A stretch of 64,000 bases of DNA. It comes from Plebeiibacterium sediminum (GTDB taxonomy: Bacteria > Bacteroidota > Bacteroidia > Bacteroidales > Marinilabiliaceae). A model generated the notes under the pieces. That model saw only the letters and a program-made list of their open reading frames with translations, was not told the DNA's origin and ran no database searches. Every line of letters starts with the position of its first letter. The first letter of the stretch is position 1. Below, piece by piece: positions 43,456 through 52,023 of the stretch. The translations under genes were made by a program, and so were the position numbers. The stretch covers positions 1-64,000 of the forward strand of contig NZ_JAPDPJ010000018.1 in NCBI RefSeq assembly GCF_026013605.1, in the 5' to 3' direction.

Positions 43456-43848
43456 AGTCTTATAAAATTTTAAATACCTTAATACCTAGAGGTTATGATT
43501 TTTTGTGCTTTATTTTCTACGAATGTAAAATTAGAAAAGAGATCTTTTTCAGACAAGAAATACTTATGAACACACACGAAAGTTGTCCAATTCAAACAGC
43601 TTATCCACTGAATTTGAATATATTAACTTTTGTAAAAAAGTTTAAAGTTGTCCAAAAAAGATTTTTTTATTAACAATTTGATTTTTATAACGTCCATCAA
43701 TTGGAATGTTCAAATCGCTTATTATATAGTCATATTTTTAACGAATTGTCAGCTAAAAAAGAAAAGTTCCCAATTTTGGAAAGATTCATTCAAATAATGG
43801 AATATTAATGAACAAGTAATTAACAATTAACAAGAGTATTTTTTACTA
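43456..43848. other. Upstream region of nrdJ with direct repeats
   Basis: About 390 bp without a gene, between nrdJ and waaA (both minus). AAAGTTGTCCAA occurs twice, at 43579-43590 and 43644-43655, 65 bases apart. TTATCCACT at 43601-43609 differs from the DnaA box consensus TTATCCACA at one base. CGAATGTA (43520-43527) reads TACATTCG on the minus strand, one mismatch from a -7 element. No terminator for waaA is evident. Confidence 0.45.
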
Positions 43849-45072
43849 TCAATTCGTTATCTCCTTGATTATTAGACCAGTTGCACCTCTCATCTTTTCA
43901 ACATATTCATTAGATGCCTCAGAAGCATCTTTATAAAAAGCCTCATCCTGAAAAAGATGATTCATTATCTCATTAAATTCGGTTTGGTTACTAATTGTAT
44001 ACCCACCTTTAGAGGCAATTAAATCACAAGCCTCCTTATATTTTTTATAATTAGGTCCAAAAACAACAGGTAAACCAAAAGTAGAAGCTTCAATCGTATT
44101 ATGAATCCCACTCCCAAATCCTCCGCCAATATAGGCAACATCACCATATCTATACATTGAAGATAACATACCCATTGTATCTACAATCAATACTTTTAAA
44201 CTTGTTAAATCCACGCCATTTAACTTCGTATATCGAGCTGAAGAAACCGGCAACATTTCTTCAATTTGCTTAATATGCTCTTCATGTATTTCATGAGGAG
44301 CCAATAGTAATTTTATCTCAGTATTTAGTTTAAGATATTCAGCAATAAGTTTTTCTCCGGCAGGCCATGAACTCCCCCCCACCAATACTTTACTTCCTCT
44401 TGAAAATGCTTCTAAAACAGGATATTCTTTTGAAGCTTGAGCTATTTCCCAAACCCGATCAAAGCGGGTATCGCCAGATACACAATAGTTCGTAATTCCA
44501 ATTCCCTTCAATAATTCAGCAGACTCCTCATCCTGAATAAACAACTTTGTAAAGCAAGTAAGTATATTTCTATAGAAACCTCCATACCATTTAAAAAATA
44601 CATGTTCATGTCGAAATATGGCAGAAATAATATAAGTTTTGATGCCTGAATTTTTGAGATATCTTAAATAATGATGCCAGAATTCATACTTCACAAAAAT
44701 ACTGACTTCAGGATTGATAGCATCTACAAACTTTTTTACATTCCTTTTTCTATCAGAAGGTAGATAAAATATATAATCGGCATATTCATAATCCTTACGA
44801 ACTTCATATCCCGAAGGAGAAAAAAATGTTAGTACTAATTTCTTATCCGGATCTTGTTTCTTAATAGCTTCAATCACCGGTCGACCTTGCTCAAATTCAC
44901 CCAAAGAGGCACAGTGCACCCAAATCGTTTTCTCTGTTATATTCAATTGCTTTATTGAGCACATAGTTGCCTTTCTTCCCATCAACAACAATCGCCCTTT
45001 CTCATTAAATAAAGAGAATAATCTGATAGCTAAATTATAGAATAATATACCTGTATTATATAAGTACAACAT
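43849..45072 (-). CDS. waaA: 3-deoxy-D-manno-octulosonic acid (Kdo) transferase
   Basis: Adds Kdo to lipid IVA in the inner membrane, starting the LPS core. 407 residues. N-terminal membrane anchor (MLYLYNTGILFYNLAIRLFSLF), HCASLGEFEQGRPV with the base glutamate, the PEVSIFVKYEFWHHYLRYL stretch, and YIGGGFGSGIHNTIEAS with PVVFGPNYKKYKEA in the GT-B C-terminal domain, all typical of WaaA/KdtA. The position next to pgk and the polysaccharide locus fits an LPS-bearing cell. A -7 element (45095-45102) lies 23 bases upstream. One or two Kdo residues added cannot be told from the sequence. Confidence 0.96.
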   Translation of the reverse strand: MLYLYNTGILFYNLAIRLFSLFNEKGRLLLMGRKATMCSIKQLNITEKTIWVHCASLGEFEQGRPVIEAIKKQDPDKKLVLTFFSPSGYEVRKDYEYADYIFYLPSDRKRNVKKFVDAINPEVSIFVKYEFWHHYLRYLKNSGIKTYIISAIFRHEHVFFKWYGGFYRNILTCFTKLFIQDEESAELLKGIGITNYCVSGDTRFDRVWEIAQASKEYPVLEAFSRGSKVLVGGSSWPAGEKLIAEYLKLNTEIKLLLAPHEIHEEHIKQIEEMLPVSSARYTKLNGVDLTSLKVLIVDTMGMLSSMYRYGDVAYIGGGFGSGIHNTIEASTFGLPVVFGPNYKKYKEACDLIASKGGYTISNQTEFNEIMNHLFQDEAFYKDASEASNEYVEKMRGATGLIIKEITN

Positions 45073-45094
45073 TGTATCGATTTAAAAATTCATG

Positions 45095-45102
45095 CAAAGA
45101 TA
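45095..45102 (-). promoter_or_regulatory. -7 element (TATCTTTG) of waaA
   Basis: Exact TAnnTTTG match on the minus strand, 22 bases before the ATG. A TTG lies 15 bases further upstream (45118-45120), shorter than the usual 19-21 spacing. Confidence 0.5.
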
Positions 45103-45159
45103 CAAGTTTAACCAGAGCAATAAACATATTCTGATTCAGAAAATTCTTTATTATATAAA

Positions 45160-45190
45160 ACAAAAAACCCGCAAGAAAAATCTTGCGGGT
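45160..45190 (-). terminator. Terminator of pgk
   Basis: Perfect 10-bp stem ACCCGCAAGA/TCTTGCGGGT (45167-45176 and 45181-45190) with an AAAA loop, followed on the minus strand by a T-rich run. It lies 25 bases after the pgk stop. Confidence 0.9.
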
Positions 45191-45214
45191 CAATTATATT
45201 ATTAAAGAATATTA

Positions 45215-46390
45215 CTATTCAGTAACAGCTTTTACTCCTGGTAACACTTTTCCTTCTAAATACTCAAGAGAAGCACCACCTCCAGTAGAGATATGACTCA
45301 TTTTGTCAGCTAATCCACTTTGATTAACTGCAGCAACTGAATCACCACCCCCAATAATTGAAATTGCGTCAGAAGCAGCAACTGCCTCACAAACACCAAA
45401 TGTACCTTTTGAGAAGTTTGGCATTTCAAAACATCCCATAGGACCATTCCAAACTACAGTTTTAGCTTTAGCAATTTCAGCAGAATAAGCTTCAACAGTT
45501 TTAGGACCTACGTCAAGAGCCATTCTTCCTTCTGGGATCTCAACACCTACAACTTGGATATCTGCATCATCAGCAAATTTATCTGCAGCTAAGTTATCAA
45601 CTGGTAACATGAAGTTTACTCCTTTAGCCTCAGCATCAACTAAAATTTGTTTTGCAGTCTCAATTAAATCATCCTCAACTAAAGAACCACCGATTGAGTG
45701 TCCTTGAGCTTTAAGGAATGTATATGCCATACCACCACCAATTAAAATAGTATCAACTTTTTCAATCAATGATTTCAACACTTCTAATTTTCCTGAAACT
45801 TTTGCACCACCAACGATAGCAACAAATGGCTTCACCGGATTAGCAACAGCACCTCCTAAAAACTTAATTTCTTTATCTAATAAGAAACCAGCCATTTTAT
45901 CCTCAAAATATTGAGCAATAATAGTAGTAGAAGCATGAGCACGGTGAGCAGTTCCAAATGCATCATTAACGTATACATCAGCTAAGTCAGCTAATTCTTT
46001 AGAGAATGCTTCATCACCATCAGTTTCCTCATTGTGAAAACGTAAGTTTTCTAACAACATTACTTCACCCATTTTTAAGTCATCAGCCATAGCTTTAACT
46101 TCTGCACCAACACAGTCAGGAGCCATTTTTACATCTACGCCTAATTTAGTTGATAAATGAGCAACAACGTGCTTTAATGAAAATTTATCTTGAGCTTCAC
46201 CTTTTGGACGACCTAAGTGAGACATTAAGATTACAGCACCACCGTCAGCTAACACTTTTTTGATAGTAGGAAGTGCAGCAACAATACGAGTGTCGTCAGT
46301 AATTTCAAATTTATCGTTTAAAGGCACGTTAAAATCCACACGGATAATCGCCTTTTTTCCTGAAAAATTGTAAGTATCAATTGCAGGCAT
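45215..46390 (-). CDS. pgk: Phosphoglycerate kinase
   Basis: Glycolytic enzyme making ATP from 1,3-bisphosphoglycerate. 391 residues. IIRVDFNVPLND and DDTRI bind substrate, SHLGRPKG and NDAFGTAHRAHAST follow, VGGAKVSGKLEVL is the ATP-site helix, WNGPMGCFEM lies near the hinge, and GGGDSVAA and STGGGASLEYLEGK complete the nucleotide site. Monocistronic, with a promoter at 46471-46498 and a terminator at 45160-45190. Its codons are somewhat richer in GC than its neighbours', as expected for a highly expressed gene. Confidence 0.98.
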   Translation of the reverse strand: MPAIDTYNFSGKKAIIRVDFNVPLNDKFEITDDTRIVAALPTIKKVLADGGAVILMSHLGRPKGEAQDKFSLKHVVAHLSTKLGVDVKMAPDCVGAEVKAMADDLKMGEVMLLENLRFHNEETDGDEAFSKELADLADVYVNDAFGTAHRAHASTTIIAQYFEDKMAGFLLDKEIKFLGGAVANPVKPFVAIVGGAKVSGKLEVLKSLIEKVDTILIGGGMAYTFLKAQGHSIGGSLVEDDLIETAKQILVDAEAKGVNFMLPVDNLAADKFADDADIQVVGVEIPEGRMALDVGPKTVEAYSAEIAKAKTVVWNGPMGCFEMPNFSKGTFGVCEAVAASDAISIIGGGDSVAAVNQSGLADKMSHISTGGGASLEYLEGKVLPGVKAVTE

Positions 46391-46470
46391 GTCAATAAAA
46401 TTATATGGTTTTTAAAAAATTTAATTCAATTATTGCGCATCATATAACCAGTATGTTATTTTTGCGATCA

Positions 46471-46498
46471 CAAAGGTAAGAAAAAATTAAAATTACAA
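46471..46498 (-). promoter_or_regulatory. Bacteroidota-type promoter of pgk
   Basis: On the minus strand TTG (46498-46496) is followed after 17 bases by TACCTTTG (46478-46471), an exact TAnnTTTG. Spacing is a little under the usual 19-21. The leader of the message would be about 75 bases. Confidence 0.55.
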
Positions 46499-46568
46499 CT
46501 GAATTAACAAGGTGTTATGCAACAAATTGTAATATTTTGATCCAATATGGTAAATAAATAATAGTAAA

Positions 46569-47420
46569 TCAGAAATTTGATTTAGAAATCAGCATAAGCA
46601 ATTGTTCTTCAGAAACTTTTTCTCCTGCAACAACAAACCATGCATTCAACAACTCTTGTCTATTATAATCAAATCTTGCCTGAGTTTTCCAATTGATAAA
46701 TTTCATGCCTGCTCCCTCAGCCACAGCTTGCCCTGCAGCTGTATCCCATTCCATTGTTGGTCCTAATCTTGGATAAACATCAGCACTTCCCTCAGCTACT
46801 TTACATATTTTAATGGAACTTCCTACCGACATAAAATCAGTTTTTCCATACTCATCTTTCAAGATTTCTGTAAATTCTTCTGTTTCTTTGGATAGGTGAC
46901 TAACACTTGCAACAATTCGAAAAACATCACCACTTTTTCCTAGAGGTAATTTTTGGGTGTTCCCTATATCTAGTTTCTTAATATCTGTTACTCTCCAATC
47001 GTCATTCAATTGCACCTTATACGATGAGCTTGCGGTACCTCCATAATATAAAACACCTGTAGCAGGAACAAACACAACACCTAATACAGGATAATTATTT
47101 TCTATTAAGGCTATATTTACTGTAAACTCACCAGTCTTCTTAACAAATTCCTTTGTTCCATCTAATGGATCTACAATCCAAAGTTTATTCCACCCTTTTC
47201 TTATCTCAAAATCTTCATGTTTGCCTTCTTCACTTAAGATAGGCAGATCGGTAGTAAGAAGACATTTTTCAATAATGTTGTGCGCTGCTTTGTCTGCTAA
47301 AGTTAAAGGCGAATTGTCAGCTTTCTTTTCTACACCAAAATCGCCATTTTCAAATATATCCATAATTGCTTTACCAGCTTCAATAGAAGCATCAATAGCA
47401 ACCTTTAATAATTTATCCAT
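46569..47420 (-). CDS. cysQ: 3'(2'),5'-bisphosphate nucleotidase
   Basis: Hydrolyses PAP/PAPS to AMP or APS, recycling the by-product of sulfate assimilation. 283 residues of the inositol-monophosphatase fold. Metal-binding motif WIVDPLDGTKEFVKKTGEFTVN with the DPLDGT aspartates, EWDTAAGQAVAEGAG in the second site, and LTLADKAAHNIIEKCL in the N-terminal helix. Last of four genes after the initiating transferase, DUF4296 and amidohydrolase-like genes, 18 bases behind the last. The link to those neighbours is positional only. Confidence 0.93.
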   Translation of the reverse strand: MDKLLKVAIDASIEAGKAIMDIFENGDFGVEKKADNSPLTLADKAAHNIIEKCLLTTDLPILSEEGKHEDFEIRKGWNKLWIVDPLDGTKEFVKKTGEFTVNIALIENNYPVLGVVFVPATGVLYYGGTASSSYKVQLNDDWRVTDIKKLDIGNTQKLPLGKSGDVFRIVASVSHLSKETEEFTEILKDEYGKTDFMSVGSSIKICKVAEGSADVYPRLGPTMEWDTAAGQAVAEGAGMKFINWKTQARFDYNRQELLNAWFVVAGEKVSEEQLLMLISKSNF

Positions 47421-47438
47421 AATATTTTTTAGTAGATA

Positions 47439-48008
47439 CTATACAATCAACTTTATCTTAGCTGATCCCGTTAACCTCATTGTTTCATAATTCATTCCTG
47501 AAATTGCTATTATTCCTGGTCGTTTCCCAACCTCCAGACTCCCATACTGATCATTTACCTCGAGTATAGAAGCATTCTCAATTGTATATCTCATCAACGA
47601 GTCAACTCCGGACTTATTAAACTTCAGAAAATCAAACAATGAATTATACTCATTATTTAGCATAGAGCATTTATTACTGGTTTTAGTAAAAGAGATACCT
47701 CTTGTTCGATATTTTATAATATCGGAATAATCATCTTCAGAAGCACCCAATACTTTAATTCCTGAAATCACCTGACGATTTATATATTTTTGTATCTCAA
47801 CGCTCTCATTTTGTAGAATTGCAGTTCGGAAGAAGTCTACAAAACCAGGACACAGAAATCCATTAACCAACTCCAACGAAGGCTCTTCAATAAAACTGGA
47901 TCTTTCTCTAATTTCAACTATAGTTCCATCTTGATCAAAAACTATAACAGGAAATTTCCCTACAGAACCATCTGGATGCAAAATAAAATGAGCAGCTATC
48001 TTTCTCAT
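47439..48008 (-). CDS. Condensed amidohydrolase-like protein without catalytic core
   Basis: 189 residues. The ends resemble an amidohydrolase: the N-terminal beta-sandwich strands and NGFLCPGFVDFFRTAIL correspond to the usual LVPGFVDxHxH stretch, and TIENASILEVNDQYGSLEVGKRPGIIAI to the composite-domain re-entry (usually TxNxAxxLGxxxxxGSLxVGKxAD). But the metal-binding HxH is absent (FFRTA in its place) and the TIM barrel of about 200 residues is replaced by some 80 residues. It is thus probably non-catalytic, perhaps a structural or binding relative. The start overlaps the upstream stop as TAATG, so it is coupled to the DUF4296 gene. No other explanation, such as a frameshift, is needed: the frame is open throughout. 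Confidence 0.62.
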   Translation of the reverse strand: MRKIAAHFILHPDGSVGKFPVIVFDQDGTIVEIRERSSFIEEPSLELVNGFLCPGFVDFFRTAILQNESVEIQKYINRQVISGIKVLGASEDDYSDIIKYRTRGISFTKTSNKCSMLNNEYNSLFDFLKFNKSGVDSLMRYTIENASILEVNDQYGSLEVGKRPGIIAISGMNYETMRLTGSAKIKLIV

Positions 48009-48847
48009 TATTTGGTTAAAAGTTCTTGAGGTGCATCAATCGATATTGAATCAATTCCAATTGGAAGATATTCAAATTCTATGTTTTTAATTCGAACATT
48101 TACAACATCATCCGTATCATGCTTAAGTAAGTATCCTTGAATTTGTAATATTTTAAGTGAATCTTCAGAAGCAACAATTACTTCAGACTTTCTACTTCCA
48201 AATGTAACCGGAATTTTATAATTAATCGTATCATAACTGCTATCCTCATACATTGGAATAATCTCCAAATTTACTTCTTTCACCATATTCCCTTTTAAGA
48301 ATTGATAAAAAGCACTGATCCTATATCCTGATTCGTTAATCGTATCGACCCCAATATTAAAAGGAATTCTTCTATCAAATGTATCTTTAGGCTGAACAAC
48401 TAAAGATCTTTTTTCTTTTTCCCAAATATTTCGGGCTTCCTTTAAAGCTCTTTGTCGCTCAATTTCTTCCTTAATATCCTTAACTTCGAGCTGCCATGTA
48501 GCTTCTTTCTCTGTTAAAATAGCTACCACATCATCATAAACTTTGGAATAAATTTCCGGGTGAGCAGTATACCAAGATACGATTGTATCAAATTTTTCCT
48601 GAGTAAGATTATATTTCGACAAAACAGTATGATAGCAACCATTGGCTACATCATTCATACTTCTTTGTTTTAATCGCATCTGCGAAATCACGGATTCTGT
48701 AAAATGCACATCAGCCAAAATTTGAGCAAACTCCTTTTCTTTGGGAAATTCATTAGGAACTCGATTTTCCAGGTTACAACTTTGTAATAAAATCAATAAC
48801 AAAAGCGTTAACCTTATTGATCTAAATGTGTATTTTTTTGATATCAT
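48008..48847 (-). CDS. DUF4296-domain lipoprotein
   Basis: 279 residues. The N-terminal signal (LLLLILLQSCNLE) ends in a lipobox-like SC at C24, so it is probably a lipoprotein. Residues 35-130 hold the DUF4296 helical domain (KEKEFAQILADVHFTESVISQMRLKQRSMNDVANGCYHTVLSKYNLTQEKFDTIVSWYTAHPEIYSKVYDD, given here in sections of the domain), then a long coiled-coil-like helix (about 130-150) and a beta-rich end. The family is found only in Bacteroidota and has no known function. It lies 12 bases after the sugar transferase gene and overlaps the next gene by one base (TAATG). Confidence 0.85.
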   Translation of the reverse strand: MISKKYTFRSIRLTLLLLILLQSCNLENRVPNEFPKEKEFAQILADVHFTESVISQMRLKQRSMNDVANGCYHTVLSKYNLTQEKFDTIVSWYTAHPEIYSKVYDDVVAILTEKEATWQLEVKDIKEEIERQRALKEARNIWEKEKRSLVVQPKDTFDRRIPFNIGVDTINESGYRISAFYQFLKGNMVKEVNLEIIPMYEDSSYDTINYKIPVTFGSRKSEVIVASEDSLKILQIQGYLLKHDTDDVVNVRIKNIEFEYLPIGIDSISIDAPQELLTK

Positions 48848-48859
48848 TCCTATTATAAA

Positions 48860-50254
48860 TTAATGCCCATCAGCTATTATCATTGTCCTGATGGTTTTTA
48901 AGAAAATCACAAAATCTAACTTCAATGACCAATTGTCGATGTATGCTAAATCCATTTTCATCCATTCTTCAAAAGGAATATCATTCCTACCAGAAACCTG
49001 CCAGGTACAGGTTATCCCTGGTTTCATGGATAAACGCCTTAAGTGCCAACGCTCATATTCCTTAACTTCCTGTGGTACCGGAGGACGTGGCCCAACCACT
49101 GACATATCCCCCATCAAGACATTAAAAAACTGAGGTAATTCATCTAAACTTGTTTTCCTTAAGAATCGGCCAATTTTTGTAATACGAGGATCATTTTTCA
49201 TTTTAAACACCGGCCCATCCATCTCGTTTTCTTCCATAAGTGTTGCCTTTAGTTCTTCCGCATTTACTACCATCGTACGAAATTTATAGGCATAGAACTT
49301 CCTACCTCTTAACCCAACTCTTTTCTGCTTAAAGAAAATAGGTCCTTCTGAAGTAAACTTCACCAATAGCGATAACGTTATAAAAACTGGTGACGCCAAA
49401 ACAATAACAAAAAATGAGAAAATAAAATCAAAAATTGCTTTCACTTGTATTGCCAAATAATCTGTTGGAATATTTGCGATAGTGAGCAATGGCATTGTAT
49501 TGTAATGATGGATGTGCGCTTTACTTTTTAACATGTTAAAGAATGGAGAATACATTCTAAAAATTACTCCAACTTCAGAACAAACATGAGCCATTTCCTC
49601 TATTTCTTCAACTTCCATATGTTCCTTGATAAAAATGACTTCATCAATTGTTTTATTCTCTATTAAAGAAGCTACATCATAATCAGGCCCCAAAACGGGA
49701 GCAATACCGCCATATGTTTTGGATAATACTTCATCTCCAATTATAGAAACAATTTTATAACCCCATTCTTTATATTTAATAACTTGCTCTATAAAAGGAG
49801 CAGCAGTATAATCACCCACAATGACAATGGCTCTAGAGTTTCTACCATGTTTTCTGGCTCTTTTAAAGAATTCATATAGACTCATTTTAAAGCCAAACAT
49901 TAATACTAAGTTAATTAGCGCAAAATAAACTAAGGGTTCGAAACCTATATAATACAGATTAAAAACCAATACAGATAATCCAAGTATCGAAGTCCCGGTT
50001 AATACAAGTGCCAGACAATTAAATAATATGGCTGAATAGGGTCGGGAGCGATGGACTTGAGCCAATCTGAAATACTTACCCAGCAAATACCAAAATAAGG
50101 CAATAATTAAGTGTAGAATAATTGAATCTTTATACTTTATAAAGGAAAAATGACCAAAATAAAGGAATAAGGATGCATTAAAGGATAACCAAGCAATAGC
50201 AACCTCAACAAACGCTAAAAAGTTATTTACAACTTTCTCTTTTTCTCTTAACAT
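48860..50254 (-). CDS. Initiating polyprenyl-phosphate sugar-phosphate transferase (WcaJ/WbaP type)
   Basis: Starts surface polysaccharide synthesis by moving a sugar-1-phosphate to undecaprenyl phosphate at the inner membrane. 464 residues from ATG 50254; the frame from a TTG at 50263 is longer by three codons. Four N-terminal TM segments (about 10-140), a central Rossmann-like CoA-binding-type domain (GRNSRAIVIVGDYTAA), one TM (about 275-295), then the catalytic domain: FKQKRVGLRGRKFYAYKFRTM, SLDELPQFFNVLMGDMSVVGPRPP and PGITCTWQVSGRNDIPFEEW. This order is standard for the family. Which sugar (glucose, galactose or another) cannot be told. Its -7 element overlaps the end of the Wzi-like gene. 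Confidence 0.95.
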   Translation of the reverse strand: MLREKEKVVNNFLAFVEVAIAWLSFNASLFLYFGHFSFIKYKDSIILHLIIALFWYLLGKYFRLAQVHRSRPYSAILFNCLALVLTGTSILGLSVLVFNLYYIGFEPLVYFALINLVLMFGFKMSLYEFFKRARKHGRNSRAIVIVGDYTAAPFIEQVIKYKEWGYKIVSIIGDEVLSKTYGGIAPVLGPDYDVASLIENKTIDEVIFIKEHMEVEEIEEMAHVCSEVGVIFRMYSPFFNMLKSKAHIHHYNTMPLLTIANIPTDYLAIQVKAIFDFIFSFFVIVLASPVFITLSLLVKFTSEGPIFFKQKRVGLRGRKFYAYKFRTMVVNAEELKATLMEENEMDGPVFKMKNDPRITKIGRFLRKTSLDELPQFFNVLMGDMSVVGPRPPVPQEVKEYERWHLRRLSMKPGITCTWQVSGRNDIPFEEWMKMDLAYIDNWSLKLDFVIFLKTIRTMIIADGH

Positions 50255-50288
50255 GCTGTACAAGTGTTTTTTTTGATTTAGAGCGGTA

Positions 50289-50296
50289 CAAAGATA
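50289..50296 (-). promoter_or_regulatory. -7 element (TATCTTTG) of the initiating transferase gene
   Basis: Exact TAnnTTTG on the minus strand, 34 bases before ATG 50254 and right at the end of the preceding gene (stop at 50298). Suggests an internal promoter for the transferase-DUF4296-cysQ group. Confidence 0.45.
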
Positions 50297-50297
50297 A

Positions 50298-51905
50298 TTA
50301 TTTTACTTGAACTACTATTCCAAACATTATTCCAAAGGCATCATATAAATCTCCGGAGTCATATGATATTGATGTTTTTAAGTTCAAGTTTTCCAAATTC
50401 TTATTATGATAAGATAAACTCAAATTAGAATACCATTGTGATTTTCCTCCTCGATAATAGAACTCAGGATCCTTTTCCCAGCTGTATCTTCGAATGTATT
50501 CCTCCCCATAACTTCCATAATTTTTTGAATAGGTAGACTTAAATAGATAATTAAATCCATCGAAAATAGTTCCATCAATGCCAATATGAAAACCTTTGAC
50601 TCTATTATTAACAAATATTACAGAATTATTCGGCTCCCACTCCTGAGCGTAGGCCTTAGCTAAATAGTAGGTATGATACAACGGCATTCCCATAGGCTGA
50701 CCAAAATAAGTCCACCCATTATAATACATGCCATTATTGTTATAATCATCTCTTTCTCCATATCTATTTCCTCTGTTCCAATTCTCCATTAAATAATCCT
50801 CAAACTCTTCATCTGTCCATCCATGTGTTTCAATACCGTAAGTATTCATCATAAAAGCATCATAATCTTTTATTCCTTTTATAAAGATGATATTGCCATC
50901 TGGATCAATTGGATCAGGAAGTCCACCCCCTGCCTGGAAATTTGTTTTAAACAATTCTACAGATACATTTTTTATAAACTTTAAATTAAATATATCAGCG
51001 AACATCCCAATTTTATAATCATGATTACGAAATCGATATAATTTCAAACCTGTCCTATCAGCAAAAGGCTTTTGTATATAAAATTGAAACTTCCCTAATT
51101 TATTTTGGTATGAAAATCCAAAATCCCAGAATCCATCATGACCACCTGCCACATTTGTTGCATCTCCACCTCCAACTTTTTCTGAAGGCTGGCCAAAAAA
51201 GGTAGCCCAATAATCTACCGGTATTTTTTCTCCATTAGCTCTCTCTCCTCCTAATAAAGCTGCATGAAATAAACCTATATAAGGTTGATATTTATTTTTA
51301 TTCCATTTAAGATATACCCACTTTTCATGAATCTGTACATTTCTAGCGGCATTACTTCTTCCTCCATCCAGTCTATTATCATTCAATAATCCATGAGACA
51401 AACCTCCTTTTATTGCAAACAACTGATTAAAAAACGGCACTACTTTATAATCAAAAATACCAATTTGAGCTCTTGGCACAGGCCGGACATTGGCATTTCG
51501 CATAAAGGTACCCACCATTAAATCTTCATGTGTTGAGATGGGAGACCAAGCCTGTTTACCAATACTTAAATCTATTAAATTAAAAAACTTCGCATTTAAA
51601 TAACTCTCCTGAAGAAAGCTTTCCTCTGTTTTGTTTTTAAATACTCCAGAAGTACCTATTAATAATTCAATTCTTTTATTGGTTGTTATATTGTACTTAA
51701 AACTCCCTAAAACCAATCCTTGTGTTTGCTCAAATGGATCAATAATTCCCCAATTATTTGAATATTGGTAATGTGGTTGTATATTCTTATTGGAAGAAGT
51801 TAAAAACTGAGATTCAACATTAATATTTATTTTTTGTTGAGCCCTTAAATTCATACTAAACAAACAATACAGCATCAACAATATAATAATCAAACGATAT
51901 TTCAT
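50298..51905 (-). CDS. Wzi-like capsule-assembly outer-membrane protein
   Basis: 535 residues. Signal peptide 1-22 (MNLRAQ) and many aromatic beta-strands ending in a strand with VQVK. Several stretches match the Wzi capsule-anchor family: SIGKQAWSPISTHEDLMVGTFMRNANVRP, FFNQLFAIKGGLSHGLL and RYSWEKDPEFYYRGG (listed in parts). Wzi holds capsule or exopolysaccharide to the outer membrane. It lies between fcl and the initiating transferase, so it belongs to the surface-polysaccharide locus. A -7 element precedes it by 36 bases. The exact glycan bound is unknown. Confidence 0.86.
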   Translation of the reverse strand: MKYRLIIILLMLYCLFSMNLRAQQKININVESQFLTSSNKNIQPHYQYSNNWGIIDPFEQTQGLVLGSFKYNITTNKRIELLIGTSGVFKNKTEESFLQESYLNAKFFNLIDLSIGKQAWSPISTHEDLMVGTFMRNANVRPVPRAQIGIFDYKVVPFFNQLFAIKGGLSHGLLNDNRLDGGRSNAARNVQIHEKWVYLKWNKNKYQPYIGLFHAALLGGERANGEKIPVDYWATFFGQPSEKVGGGDATNVAGGHDGFWDFGFSYQNKLGKFQFYIQKPFADRTGLKLYRFRNHDYKIGMFADIFNLKFIKNVSVELFKTNFQAGGGLPDPIDPDGNIIFIKGIKDYDAFMMNTYGIETHGWTDEEFEDYLMENWNRGNRYGERDDYNNNGMYYNGWTYFGQPMGMPLYHTYYLAKAYAQEWEPNNSVIFVNNRVKGFHIGIDGTIFDGFNYLFKSTYSKNYGSYGEEYIRRYSWEKDPEFYYRGGKSQWYSNLSLSYHNKNLENLNLKTSISYDSGDLYDAFGIMFGIVVQVK

Positions 51906-51940
51906 TCTAAAAATAATTCTATCAGTATTAAAAAAGATCC

Positions 51941-51948
51941 CAAAGATA
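51941..51948 (-). promoter_or_regulatory. -7 element (TATCTTTG) of the Wzi-like gene
   Basis: Exact TAnnTTTG match on the minus strand, 35 bases before the ATG and just past the fcl terminator. Supports a separate transcript. Confidence 0.5.
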
Positions 51949-51969
51949 CACTGAAAAATTTACAATCAT

Positions 51970-51999
51970 AAAAAAAGCTCACCTGGTATAGTGAGCTTT
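51970..51999 (-). terminator. Terminator of fcl
   Basis: Perfect 9-bp stem AAAGCTCAC/GTGAGCTTT with an 8-base loop (51974-51982 and 51991-51999), followed on the minus strand by T residues. It ends the long rhamnose/fucose transcript. Confidence 0.85.
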
Positions 52000-52023
52000 A
52001 AGAGAAATATAAACTAATATATC

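Noticed and set aside
47439-48008. Frameshifted amidohydrolase
   Set aside because: The frame is open and start and stop are coupled to neighbours; the missing barrel is not present in another frame nearby, so a deletion-type short protein is the better reading.
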